Part shown: one piece after another, positions 49,755 through 61,192 of the stretch
How positions within the stretch are numbered: position 1 is the stretch's first letter
How the letters are laid out: every line of letters begins with the position of its first letter
Assembly: GCA_027574665.1 (NCBI GenBank)
Contig: CM050648.1
Span: 67,473,363-67,537,362 of the forward strand
Reading direction: 5' to 3'
DNA: 64,000 nucleotides
From: Rhynochetos jubatus
Lineage: Eukaryota > Chordata > Aves > Eurypygiformes > Rhynochetidae
The notes under the pieces: model-generated
Databases searched by the model: none
What the model was told of the DNA's origin: nothing
What the model saw: the letters and a program-made list of their open reading frames with translations, nothing else
Translations under genes and position numbers: made by a program

Positions 49755-50520
49755 ATGCAAGGTCCTGCACATGGGTAGGAGCAATCCCAAGCACAAATAC
49801 AGGGTGGGAGGAAGGTGGATTGAGAGCAGCCCTGAGGAGAAGGACCTGAGGGTGTTGGGTGATGAGAAGTTCAATATGACCTGGCAATGTGCACTGGCAG
49901 CCCAGAAAGCCAACTGTATCTTGGGCTGTATCCAGAGGAGCGTGGCCAGCAGGTCGAGTGAGGTTATTCTGCCCCTGTACTCTGCTCTTGTGAGACCCCA
50001 CCTGGAGTACTGCATCCAGCTGTGGAGCTCTCAACATAAGTAGGATATCGACCAGTTGGAGCGAGTCCAGAGGAGACCACGAAGATGCTTAGAGGGCTGG
50101 AGCACCTCTGTTATGGGGACAGGCTGAGAGAGTTGGGCTTGTTCAGCCTGGAGGAGAGAAGGATCCAGGGAGACCTTACAGCATTTTCCAGTACCTGAAG
50201 GTGGCCTACAAGAAAACTGGAGGGGGGGAGTTTTTACAAGGGCCTGTAGTGATAGCACAAGGGGTAATGGGTTTAAATTGAAAGAGGGTAGATGTAGATT
50301 GGATGTAAGAAAGAATTTCTTCCCAGAGAGGGTGGTGAGACACTTGACAGGTTGCCTGGAGAAGTTGTGGATGCCCCATCCCTGGAAGTGTTCAAGGCCA
50401 GGCTGAACAGGACTTTAAGAAACCTGATCTAGTGGAGGGTGTCCCTGCCCATGGCAGGGGGGTTGGAACTAGATGATCTTTAAGGTCACTTCCAACCCAA
50501 ACCATCCTGTGATTCTATAA
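49755..50520 (+). mobile_element. CR1 LINE, 766-bp 3' portion with ORF2 end
   Basis: The longest and best preserved CR1 here, plus strand. It starts inside ORF2 at GCAAGGTCCTGCACATGGGT. ORF2 is readable from 49757 to about 50120. The 3' region follows, with AAGAATTTCTTCCCAGAGAG, TGGATGCCCCATCCCTGGAA, CCCATGGCAGGGGGGTTGGA and ACTTCCAACCCAAACCATCC, then the tail GTGATTCTATAA. It is 5'-truncated, as most CR1 copies are. The frame holds a premature stop at 50041-50043 and frameshifts just after it, so the copy is inactive. The 3' part closely matches (in reverse) the minus-strand copy at 4.0 kb, so the two are probably the same or sister subfamilies. Confidence 0.97.
49757..50120 (+). pseudogene. 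CR1 ORF2 C-terminal fragment (reverse transcriptase end)
   Basis: This is the C-terminal part of CR1 ORF2, downstream of the reverse transcriptase catalytic domain. An uninterrupted stretch at 49771-50043 (about 90 codons) contains the family-typical motifs KYRVGGRWIESSPEEKDL, CALAAQKANCILGCIQRSVA, EVILPLYSALVRPHLEYC and LWSSQ. A TAG at 50041 then interrupts it. The following DQLERVQRR segment continues in the same frame before a frameshift near 50083. The endonuclease and catalytic reverse transcriptase domains are absent because the copy is 5'-truncated. A minus-strand frame of 145 codons over the same interval is merely its antisense shadow. Confidence 0.93.
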
Positions 50521-52140
50521 CTTATTAAAGGCACTGTCTTTGACCGGTGTGTGTAATCATAGCCTAAAATGAAGACATTTTGAAAAGACACATAGAGACA
50601 GAGTGGCAAAAAGCATCAGCATTGCTAATGCCTGAATCAGGGATGGATATGACATCTAGAGTTGATCATGAGTGTGTTTGGGAGCATTATATGGGCTGGG
50701 AATATGTTGTGCCAAAAGGAAGTGTGATTTTGGCCTCAGTTTTTGCTTCCTCACTCTACTTCCATATCCTCTTATGAGTTTTTAAGACCTGAAGAGGATT
50801 TTCGAACTTTGAAATGTTCTGCTTCTAATGTTTTACTATTTTAGTACTGCTGAAAGTTACCTCCTTTTCTTAATCTGAAAAAGCACCATCCATGTTAACA
50901 AACATAGACCTGCATTCAGTGAAGAGAGAAAAACAATGGGCTCCTTTTAAATGTACTTCACATTTTTCCCATCTGATCTTGGTACAAGGCTTGGGGCTTC
51001 TATTTGACCCTGTCCTGCTCATTTTATACTGAAGCGCCATTGACCTGACCTTTTTGATATATCAATGTTGACAAACATGCAGTCTGACAAACAAGGTCCT
51101 GATACAGAGTCTTTCAGACATAGCAGTGGTACTTCAAATACCATTCAAGCTGCTATTCAGATGAAAAAGCTGCCAGAAAGCATTTAATTTTTTTTTAAGG
51201 TGGAGAGCACCATTTTAGAAATCAATCCCCCCAATAGAACTCATTTTTTTTCAAAATGTTGGGGGTTTTTTCTTTGTTTGTTTGGTTGGTTTTTTGCCAG
51301 GTACAGGTTTGAAACATTTGAAACATTTCAGCTGTAGCTTTACGAAGTAGAGCATTTATTTGAACATGAATGGATTTATGTTGAATGAAAGACATTGTGA
51401 GGTTGACAAGAATGCACTACCAAGCTAAACATTGGTTTTATATAATATCATTCCTTTTATTAATTTTATTTTTGCATTAAAATTTCCATTACTTATTTTT
51501 CAATACATGTGTACTTCTTTGACAGAACAAAAAGCTATATATAATCCAGGTATTTGTTAGTTTCACAGGCTAAAAATCCTGCTGATTTCAGTTATTTAAA
51601 ACGAAGGGATTAAAGAAATGGGATCACTCAAAGGTGATCTGCTATTAGGTTTTCCTAATGCTTCATTCTGTTTTGAAGGGTATCTTTTCCTGTAACCAAA
51701 ATTTACTACTCAAGATAATGTCTTGATCTGTGTGTTACATGTTCTTTGTTGAGGAAGTTATGTTTTGTGTCACATATTTGCAAAAGTGAGACTTCCCAAA
51801 TTATCTGTGAAAAGAACATGCCTGGGATAAGTGTTTCCTTCACCAAATAAAGTGTGCATTATCTTACCTAAATAGTAACCTTCTTTTTCTAAATGTATTA
51901 TTTTAACATCTGGACCAAAGTGGCTGCAGGTTGTGCTCCACTGGATTTCTGATTAGAGTACTTTCAAGGAAGATGTAAAATGCAGCAATCTGTTATTACT
52001 CAATACAGTTCGAACAAATAAGAATTGATATAAATGTATGTTAATTGCAAAGAAATTATGCCAAGAAAATTTTGAATTTAGCAGTGTGCTACTCTTCCAC
52101 GAATGGCTAGGACTCTCCAACAGAACTGCATTCTTCTAAA
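50521..52140. other. Unique non-coding DNA
   Basis: Nothing recognised apart from T/G-rich low complexity at 51242-51292 (GTTTGTTTGGTTGGTTTTTT type). No frame with a known domain. Confidence 0.55.
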
Positions 52141-52162
52141 ATTCTATGATTCTATGATTCTA
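52141..52162 (+). mobile_element. Isolated CR1 tail octamers
   Basis: ATTCTATGATTCTATG followed by ATTCTA: nearly three copies of the octamer that ends CR1 elements, on the plus strand. No CR1 3' UTR is recognisable upstream (52081-52140), so this is either an extremely truncated insertion or the end of a copy whose body has decayed. The octamer repeat is specific enough that chance is less likely. Confidence 0.6.
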
Positions 52163-54369
52163 AAACAGATTATGCTTCATCAGCAAGCTCCAGGCTTTAA
52201 AAGATGTGATAGGATCTGAGCTCTTGCTGTGAAACACACCGAATAATTGTTTCTCATTTTTTCTCTGACATGCATTTATGGAGCAGAAAAGCTATGAGGT
52301 CTTTTACAATCTTTGCATTATGGACAAAATTCTTTCTTCTGTGTAGTAGATGCAAGGATGGAAGAAATTCCAGAAACTGTATTTTCCTTTTGGGGTTAAA
52401 TTGTGAAACACACAGGAACACACAGTTTTATTTGAGGAAATAGCAGCCTGTGGCAGACAGGGCTGATAAAACTAATTCCTTCCTTCTACTTGTTAGTAAA
52501 ACATACCCTGATGAGACAGATCCTTAAGATGGAGAAAAGTGCATGCAAAACAAAAGGTGTTCCCACTCTATCTAACTCTAACTCTGAGCCAACCTAACAA
52601 CTACAGGCAGTGGAATCAGGAGGTTGGATAGAAGTGGGACACCGCTCATTCAAGGGATGCCAAAAGCAACTTTTCTAAGAGAAGCACCAAGTAGGCTCCA
52701 CATCTTTATCTCCATAAAAACATACAAGTCTATTGCATTTAACATTAGCCACCACCTTTTCCTGTGAAACCTTACTGCATGCAAACTGAAAAGTTCCACA
52801 GCTATACAAGCCACTGCTGGATGGAAAAAATATAGAGGGACACCACCTGTCCGGTGAACCTCACAGATGCTCAGAGCTTTTCTGTTCTATTTCAGGGAAC
52901 ATATTAATAACACTAGAATTATATGATCTAAAGAACTGTCACAGTATGCATTCTTTGGGTCTTCCTTGATTTATGAAGTGACAAAAATGATGTCACTTAA
53001 GAACATGTATAAGTGGTAGTAATCTTTTGTCTGTTGTCTGTTACCATTTTGATATTTGCTGCTGCAGATATTGTAACAACAACAAAAGTTCCAGGTTTTT
53101 TTCTTACTTGTATTTTAATTACTTGACAGAAAAGAGCATGATTGAAAGGAATAATTCTAAAGTGATGTTAATGCCATCATATAATTTTCTGGGGTCTTTT
53201 TCTCATTTTGGCTACTGTTGAACTGTTGGAAGTCTTTTTTTGACTTCCAATACAGATAGAAATGTTTCCAGAAGTACTTAAAAATACATATGTGAATATG
53301 AAGAGTTTTGTTTACTATTAAAAAAATCGGTTGGTTTTAAAATTGGGATGATAAGAAATACATGGCATTCAAGCAAAAGTAAATATATATGTATTAATCT
53401 CCAAGTAGTTTTAACAATGCTCAGCACCAGAGACACTACAAAAACCACACCACACTGAGATAGCTGTAGAAAAATCAGAAAAATCTTTGATTTCTCAAAA
53501 TGTATTTTTAGATCTATACACGTTATTAGTGATGATTCAACAAAATGAAACATGAATAATTCACTCACCTCTTTCTGTAGGCAGCAACCAAAGATGTATC
53601 ATGCTCAATAGAGCCTTATTAGCTATTTCTGCACTTTGGAGAAAGAGTAGTGAAAATTTTGTGTACTGTTGCACACCTGAGAAAGCATGACATTACCAGG
53701 TCATCTTGATTTCCCTGGAAGTGCTTCACACACTCTACTTGCTTTCTGAGTCAATTCCAGTTTCTCTCATTTTAAAAAGGTTATAGAAGACCATATGAAC
53801 ATGAAAACAGGTTATTACCCTCCTTAGGATAAGAAAATAATTACTAGAGTTAGCATAATGTTTGAGCAGTTTTTGACTGAAAGATCTAGACTTATAAAAC
53901 TGAAATATTTGTTGGAAATACGTCAATTTCACAACTTTTATATAGGAAAGGGATTTTTTTTCCCTTGGTATTAATGAGATAAAATGAGCACTTGTTTACT
54001 CCTTTTGCTTGGTTCCTCTGAAACACATATTTTTGCACCCATTTTAATATGTGCTTATAATTATCTCCATATTTTATATATATATTTAGTCTATATATTT
54101 AATATTCACATGAAACAGAAAACTGTCGAAGGAAATATTTCAGTGTGTCAACATTTTTGGGATAGTTTTTATTTTGTAAAGTTTTTGGAATACCACATTT
54201 TTGTTCTGTTTGGAATGAAACCCCTCAAAATGTTGCAATTCAATTGAGTTCTAAAATGATCTAAAATCAGGTATTTGAAAAAGATGGGTTTTACTTTCGT
54301 ACACCTAGATAAATGTCATAGCTTCCCAGGTAAAAATCCCGTCTTCATTCTATTCACACAGTGGCCTTG
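52163..54369. other. Unique AT-rich non-coding DNA
   Basis: No gene or recognised repeat. Short AT-rich frames at 53.0-53.6 kb and 54.0-54.2 kb have no domains. Confidence 0.55.
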
Positions 54370-54740
54370 CTGAAATAAAGTAGCTACGGAGGATTAATAA
54401 AAATTGTCCTGTCATTGTGCCCCCACCGTTATCTAGATGAAATTATTTTCATTAGCTGTATAATAAGATGTCTTTTAGGTCATAAATCCATGGGTTACAA
54501 ACAGTGGAGAGGAATAGTGGTTGTGATGGGCATGGTATTCATTATCCCTGGCCTTGTTTGGGAGACACAGAAAATGTAATGGCACAGTTTAGGGCCATAT
54601 TCCCTTTCCCTTCAGACTCTGCCTCTGACAGCACAGGAATCCCACTGGTACGTAAAGTGTAGGACACACCACCGAGAACTAGTATGATGATTAAGCACTT
54701 TCTGAAGCAAAATTACCCTTCACAAGGTTGGATGCTCTGG
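54370..54740. promoter_or_regulatory. Candidate conserved non-coding element
   Basis: A repeat-free block with AGCTACGGAGGATTAATAAA (54382), CCCCCACCGTTATCTAGATG (54420) and TTTTCATTAGCTGTATAATA, followed by a GC-richer part with retained CpG (GGTACGTAAAG, CACCGAGAAC). The mixture of TAAT cores and GC-richer sequence in an AT-rich background is why it is noted. Support is weak and inferential. Confidence 0.2.
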
Positions 54741-56173
54741 AGTGCGATGAGGATAGCATGATGTAGATCACACAAGGAACAATAACGTACCCAAGTGGAG
54801 TAATTATGGAAAAACCCATGAGAAGCTTTCAGTAACATTTAGTAAATGAGTAAGCTACTGAGATTTAAAAATCTGTTTCTTTTCTTCCTGTCTGGGAATC
54901 TACATATGAAAAGTTCTAAGGCATTGTATACAGGGATTTATGTCACAAATGTTATTTAAAAACAATTATCAAAAGGTCTTGCTTCACTACAGCAGTAATG
55001 ATAATTTTAACTTAGTTTCATTTGAAGTTAATGAGACTATTCATATGATTTAGGTAATTGTTTGAACATTATACTGGGCCAACCTTAAAATAACAAAAAG
55101 CCCTTGAGAACGTGGTTTAAAATACGTTCAATGTTGTAATAAAATAACAGTTAAAAGTCTTTTTATAGTAATTTGCTTCTAAAAAAATGTTCTGAATAAA
55201 TATGAACAAATTTTAAAAAATATCCAAAAAGCTAGCTGTTTGAATCACATCCATCTTTTTCTTCTCACCTCATGTTTTCCTGCAGTTTTTAATATAGTCA
55301 GATATGCCTTAGAAAGCCATAACATGACACTCTAAACATATAATCTAAATGCTGCTCTTTCACTTGAACTAATGATGTACATGATTCTAGCAGATAAAGA
55401 ATGTTCATTTGCAATAAATCAAAATGCTCCACACTTTATATAATTGCACATAAAAATATACTAAAAGAAGCTATTAAGGTTGCAAAGTCAAGCATTCAAA
55501 AAATTAGAAAACCCCAGAATTAGAATTGTTCATGCAACCTTAATTTACCCAGGCAGTATATATATTATTATAAAGATGTTAATAATATGATCAGATTCTA
55601 TTGTTGATTTTTTTTTTTTTTCCACAGGATCTTGGCCTCATAAAAAGACTAATTTTTTCTTGCAAATAACTAGTCACTATACTGTTTTTCCCTCACCATT
55701 CAATGTGTAGTCTCCAGGACATAACTATTTATCCAAGGCTCTTCTGAAGATGCAGTGATGAACATCCTTCACGGCTGATCATTCTCTTAACAAACTTACA
55801 AACATAAAGGAATTTATACCACTACAAAAGGAATCATTTTGGAATTAGATTCATGTTAAAGGTACTTCCAAATATGGATGCTGAATTTGAGAGGTCTGTT
55901 GCCTGAATTTTTTTCAAAGACATGATAATTAAATAGTATTTTGTAAATTGAAATTATGTATCTTATTTGCTGCACTTGCAGCTGCAAATTCTCAGTGCTT
56001 ATGCCATTCAAGTCCTTGGATCTCTAATCATCCAACCAAGAACCCCTGAGGAATGCACAGATAGTGATCTCATGGAAAATATTCTAGAATTTCTTGAACA
56101 GGAATATAGAGGAACTCTGACAAAAGATATCTGCAGCCAGGATTTGAATCCTAACAGTGTCAGCCTTTGAGTC
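54741..56173. other. Unique AT-rich non-coding DNA
   Basis: No gene or repeat family recognised. A T tract lies at about 55609-55621. A 67-codon frame at 55967-56170 starts at TTG and has no known domain. Confidence 0.55.
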
Positions 56174-56254
56174 AATGGAGACTTAAGAGTTTATCAGCTC
56201 ACCCTGAAGGTGCTACCCATATGTTCTCAGCTGGGTAGCCCTTCAGTCTCCATT
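56174..56254. other. Imperfect two-part inverted repeat (hairpin)
   Basis: An outer 10-bp perfect pair, AATGGAGACT (56174-56183) with AGTCTCCATT (56245-56254), encloses an inner pair, CTGAAGGTGCTACCCA (56204-56219) with TGGGTAGCCCTTCAG (56232-56246), which share 14 paired bases around small mismatches. The inner loop is 12 nt. On the left arm about 20 nt separate the two stems, while on the right arm they are contiguous (overlapping by 2 bases). It could be the remnant of a palindromic MITE or a structured RNA. No mature-miRNA seed is recognised. Confidence 0.6.
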
Positions 56255-57589
56255 AACTGTATTAAGTATATTACAATTAACTGAGTACAAGAGGAGCTGC
56301 AGCACCTAGTTCACATGTAGACACCTAAATTTAGCTGTCTTGATCTGAAAGTTGAAACCCACCCCAGTTTTCTTGACTAGTCCTAACCAAGAGATTTATT
56401 CTGTTTCTTCCTTCCCTTAACTTCTCTTCCTTCACTTTCACTACACATCTTCCAACTTCTATAATAAAAGATAATTTCTCATCCATAAACTAAATTTCTG
56501 AACATGGTATTATACTAATTAACAAAGTTTAGGTGATGTTTAGAAAACAACATAAAACCTGTTAATGTAGGTCACCTTTCCCTGGAAATTCCTGGAAATC
56601 TTTTCCTTGATGCTGGCATCAATTCCCAGTTAACCTCTTGGTCCTCTGCTAAGTTTAGCCTTTATAAAGGTCTAGACACATTTTGCCTTTCCAAGATTTC
56701 CTATAGATAAATTTGAAAAGGTTTTCAAAAGGAAACAAAGAGCATGCACTATTTTCCTGCCATTGTTACAGTCCTTCCTCTAAATTCTGTAGAATATAGA
56801 GTTTCCCATCTAAAAGACTTTTTAGCCTGGGCTAAGCAAGTAATCCTTTAAACTTTAGAATATTTCTGGAATAGCTTAATCATTATGACTGAAATTTTGC
56901 AAAACAATTCAACTTCATGTATTCCATTAGGAAAAGACACTTCATCCCAGACAACACTATAAGATTATTTACATGCAAAGAGCTCTTGTCACAGATGTCC
57001 AGTAGTTTTAATACTATACAGTATCATCCACCCCCCTGGTAATTACTGAACTTCAGTGTATATACTTGGCTTACAGGTAAATGAAAAGTAATTAAAATTA
57101 CCATCACTGTTAAATTCCCTGCTAAAGGTCTGATCCTGTATCTTCTAAAATCATTTACTCTAAGGGCTATAGTCTTACATGTTTAAAAATCTTCCATCCA
57201 GAGGGTGGTGAAAACAGGGATGTGTGCTGAACTCTGATCTCCTTCTCTGATTTAAAGCTGTAAACCTGAAGGCATTAAAAGTAAGTTAATGCCCACTGAA
57301 AAAAAACTCCTGCAAATGTGTTTAAAAGGTAATTAGTGAATAATTCCTTTAGTTACTCTGCTCTCTTCCTTTCTCATTGAACTTGACCCTGTTGTCTATA
57401 GGAAGCATTATAAATTTTGAAAGTCTCCCATGAATTGGACATTTTAATGAACTACTCACAGCAGTCACCTGTCAGTGGCCAGTGTATTGGAGAGAGTGAG
57501 TGAAAATTTATCTCTCCTGCACAATATGTAACACTACTTTTCACAGGGACCTGGGCTAATTTAACTCTGCTGTTTTCTGAATTAACAAG
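56255..57589. other. Unique non-coding DNA
   Basis: No gene or repeat family recognised. 56300-56345 has TAGACACCTAAATTTAGCTG-type wording that may belong to the same old repeat class as 62.75 kb, but too little is left to call. Confidence 0.5.
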
Positions 57590-58950
57590 GCTTGTCTTCA
57601 AACCTTTCGACATAGGAGCTTTCTGTTCTGTTATTATTTTAGCACTCGCCTTCCCACCCTCCCTCAGGACGTGCGTTATTTAATCCATCTGGAGCCTTAG
57701 TAACCAAGTTCCCCTGCTCTCCCTGACCCCAGTGATTTATGTTTCATATTTCATGCTGTGGTTGGTCTTTTACCACTTATATTCCCCCTCCTTCTCCTGG
57801 ACAATCTTTTTTTTTCCCTCCCCTCCCCCCTGCCCCTTTTTTTTAGGAGGAAGGATAAATATTTGACAAGTGGACTGTTTGTCATGCAAGCCCTAACACA
57901 GTTACAGTTAGAGAGGGAAATAATTCAATCTGCCAAGACTTAAATGCTGATAGATCATTGGCTGTTGCTAGGCCAAGGGTTGTGCCACTCATAATTTTTC
58001 CCACCGATACAACTATTTTATGGAATATGACATACATCTTTAGGTGTTAAATCATCCCTAGAATAATTTGTCTGTCAGGAATCAAAGTGAAAGGAAATAA
58101 AATACCAGAGCACAGTCGTATTGCTAAATCTCATATTCCACAGAGGCTCACGCTTGCACTTTAGTGTGTGGTCGTATCTGTGTCTTTAAATAAAAACAAC
58201 ATGCACAGAGAGGGAAGAAAACCATGAAGGAAGAACGGAGATGAGGGGGAAGCATTTGCATTGTGAATGTTGGATTCACAATCAGTCTCCCTTCGCTCAG
58301 TGCCTTCCTTACTCCTCGTTCCTCATATCCTTCTTATCAGATTTCATGTTTAATGCCCACCCTGAACCCCCCGTCCCACACCCACAAATCTGACTGAACA
58401 CAATAGCACTGATAAAACGGAAGCAAATTTCTTCTATTAGTGACTGACAGCAATTTGAACAAAATGAAGTTGTACCATGATATCGTTATATATACAAGGT
58501 GCAAATAACCTAGTTTGAATAATCACAGCCTCTGTCCTTTTAAATGATTTTTCTCCCCCATTTAAAGGGAGGCCTTTGATGTGATAATATTAATTCCCTC
58601 TGTGCTTGGAGGAAAAAAAAAAAAAACCTAGGAGAAGCGGAAATTAAATGAGTAATGCAATGTCAGTCAATCTTTTAAACCAGGGCCTTATTAACAGCTA
58701 ATCATTTTGTCATTTTGTCGCTCAAAGTAATGAATTTGATAGGAGGAGAAGGGAATGTTTTATGTTTATTTTTATTAGTTTTAACCAGAAACAGTTGTGG
58801 AAATATTATATTATCGGGGCTCGCAGCATTTAAGTGGTTTCTGTTCTGCATATCGCTATTTTTCTTCTCTGCCAGTATCTGATTGCCATAATTTTGAATA
58901 ATCTGCTTGTCTTTCAAAAAAAAAAAATTGAAAAGGATATTCATCTCAGG
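57590..58950. promoter_or_regulatory. Candidate conserved non-coding (enhancer-like) block
   Basis: About 1.36 kb without any recognised repeat family, unusual for its retained CpGs (TTTCGACATAG, CACTCGCC, GGACGTGCGTTATTT, ACCGATAC, CAGTCGTATT, TATCGGGGCTCGCAGC, TATCGC) and motif density. Visible sites are TTGGC...GCCAA (57958-57976, with RFX-like GTTGCTAGG inside), a 9-bp perfect inverted repeat (58260-58282), TTAACAGCTAATCATTTTG (58691), TTTTGTCGCTCAAAGTAATG, and repeated TAAT cores. Sequence of this texture is typical of deeply conserved vertebrate enhancers near developmental genes. Without an alignment the claim is inference. An A14 tract at 58613-58626 interrupts it. Confidence 0.33.
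58260..58282. other. 9-bp perfect inverted repeat
   Basis: ATTGTGAAT, spacer GTTGG, ATTCACAAT. It could be a dimeric factor-binding site or a small hairpin. It lies in the candidate regulatory block. Confidence 0.7.
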
Positions 58951-61022
58951 CATAGCACGGGGTTCCATCATTGGAGATGCATTAGGCTTTTGTTAGGTAT
59001 TTCTTTACATCCTATTTATTCAGAAGTATCAAAGTAATTAATCGCTAGCAGGATAGTTATGCAGCTGAAAAGAACAGTATATGTTTCTCAGCCACCAGTG
59101 TCTGAAGACCAGAAAAAATGCAGGGAAAATCCCATTAATAACTTCCTATTTCTAAAAGAGCAATGCATAGTTTTGTTTTATTTTAAAATTCTGTAGGCTG
59201 CGGCTACACATTGAACACGTACAAGCAGAATGCATTAAAAATCTGTTGCTGAGGATGGATTCTCTATCAACGTCCCTGTAGCATTCTCCTTTGAAATGGC
59301 AGGGGTGACCTCTGAATTGGGACTCCAGAGGACTCTCAAATTAAGTACTTTGAATATGGTGCTATTATAAGGCTTGATCTAATGTTGATGGGAGTTTTCC
59401 ATCAGCAAAAACTGCAATATTGGACACACAGAGAACATAAGAATCCACAGACTCTTATGAGGTTACAAATTCTGATTGGCCTCAGTGTTCCCTTTCATAT
59501 GCTTCCGCTACATTTAAGTATTTAGCTATTTTATATTTACTTATTATATACACCCTTATTTTAGAGCGGTATTTTAAAAGCTGAAGAATGGATCATGACT
59601 CCAGAGAAGTACAGCAAAAACAGTCCCTGATCTCCAGCTCAAGGCCAGCCTTCATTTACCATGAGTTAAGTTAGCAAGCAAATCAATACCTAGTAGCCTA
59701 GTGATATATCTGGTGATTTACTTACTCATTGACTGAAAAGAAATTGAGTGGGCTAGAGTACATATGAAAATACTTCTCTAGTATTAGCAATGGTTCCATT
59801 TCATTTCTATTTTCAAACATGAACGTATGGAAATTCTTTCCACCAGCACATTTACTGCATAGGGAGAAACACATGAAAGTGAATAAACCAAACGCACTCC
59901 TTAAAGCCTGAATAGAAAATACTGCTCAACTCCAGCTATGAAAAGGTAGTTATAGACATACTCTGCTTCCAGATAGTTTGAAAAATGAAGGAATGTACCC
60001 TCTGTTGAAATTTGCCAATGGCAGGAAAAAAAGTGACATGCTATCCACAATTTCAAGTTACAGAATTAGGAACAAAGTGATATTTAGAAAACACTGAACC
60101 AAAGGTTACAGCTGGCTCCCACCTGAGTCCTAAAGTCATCAGTTGTTCTCTGCCCTAAGAATTCAGACATATCCACAAGTTTAATAAATTGATACATATC
60201 AACTGTGGCCACAGCAATTGTCATCATACCCACCCAGCCTGTGGCAAATATGAGATGAAACCTATTAACTAAAAAATCAGTGAAAAAAACTGTATGAAGT
60301 TGTTATATCTCACATAGTTGGTGCTCTAGGGGTATACAGAGAGTTCCCAAAGTTCAGCTGACATACCTTATCTTGGCTAAGCTGTAGTAATGAGATGGTG
60401 TGTTGGAATCCTAAACATGGCACTGTATTTGAACAACTCTTCCAACTCTCCGGGTCAGCTCATGTTCTAGTTGCCTTGTTTCAGGGATGCAGAAAATGGA
60501 AGAAGATGAATATGAAATACTCTTGTCAGTGTAGGCATTTTAAATATATTGAGTGAGTATAAACCATTATCATATGGCAATGATCCTGCTGTTTTTCAGA
60601 GAAAGTATTACTCAGGAGGCTGTGCTAAATGCAGAGTCCTCCTTTTCATTATCTTTAAATATCTATGTATCCCTTGTGCTATAGCAGAAATGCCCTTGTG
60701 GGAACTGATTGCTGCCATTAGATTGTTGATTCAGTTGATTGCTGCTTTAGGCTGTTCATTCAGTTTCTGCTCTCCTCAGAGAAGCTTGTCCAGAGTCTCT
60801 CCTAAAGCAGTTTCTTTTTCGAAGGTGAAAACCCTTCAAAGCATTAACAGAGATATAATTTCCTTTCTGTTTGTAGTCACCAAAGACATCAAAGAAATAG
60901 CTGGATCCATAATCTACAGCATATTCAGAAAATACATACATTTTGCAAATTGCTCTGTAATTAGTTGGAACTGAAATGTTTAAATTTAAAGAAAGTATTA
61001 AAGAAAAAAAGAGTAGTTACAG
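58951..61022. other. Unique AT-rich non-coding DNA
   Basis: No recognised gene or repeat. A 141-codon frame (60549-60974, plus) begins at TTG and has no domain. Its antisense also carries a 61-codon frame, so it looks like ordinary open sequence. Confidence 0.55.
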
Positions 61023-61192
61023 CATCACAGAATAATTGAAGTTGCAAAGGACCTTCAGAGGTTGCCTAAAGGCCACCATGTATCAGGTGACTCAGTGCTG
61101 TGTCCAGTCAAATTCTGTACATCTCCGTGCATGGAGACTCCACAGTCCCGTCAGACACTCAACAGTCCAGTCTTTGGCCAGCCCTCAAGACT
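61023..61192 (-). mobile_element. CR1 LINE, older 3' end fragment
   Basis: On the plus strand it begins CATCACAGAATAATTGAAGT, then TGCAAAGGACCTTCAGAGGT, followed by GTGCTGTGTCCAGTC, ATGGAGACTCCACAG and CAACAGTCCAGTCTTTGGCC. These correspond in order to the 3' end of a CR1 subfamily read on the minus strand (family wording: ...GGAAAGGACCTCTGGAGGTC... ...ATGGAGACTCCACAACC... ...CCAGTGTTTGACC...). Many substitutions and small deletions indicate an old copy. It has no coding part. Confidence 0.85.

Noticed and set aside
49600..50037. 145-codon minus-strand frame, longest in the window
   Set aside because: It is the antisense of the CR1 ORF2 fragment, whose plus-strand translation shows clear CR1 motifs.
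60549..60974. 141-codon frame, plus strand
   Set aside because: It begins at TTG rather than ATG, has no known domain, and its antisense is also partly open. Treated as chance.
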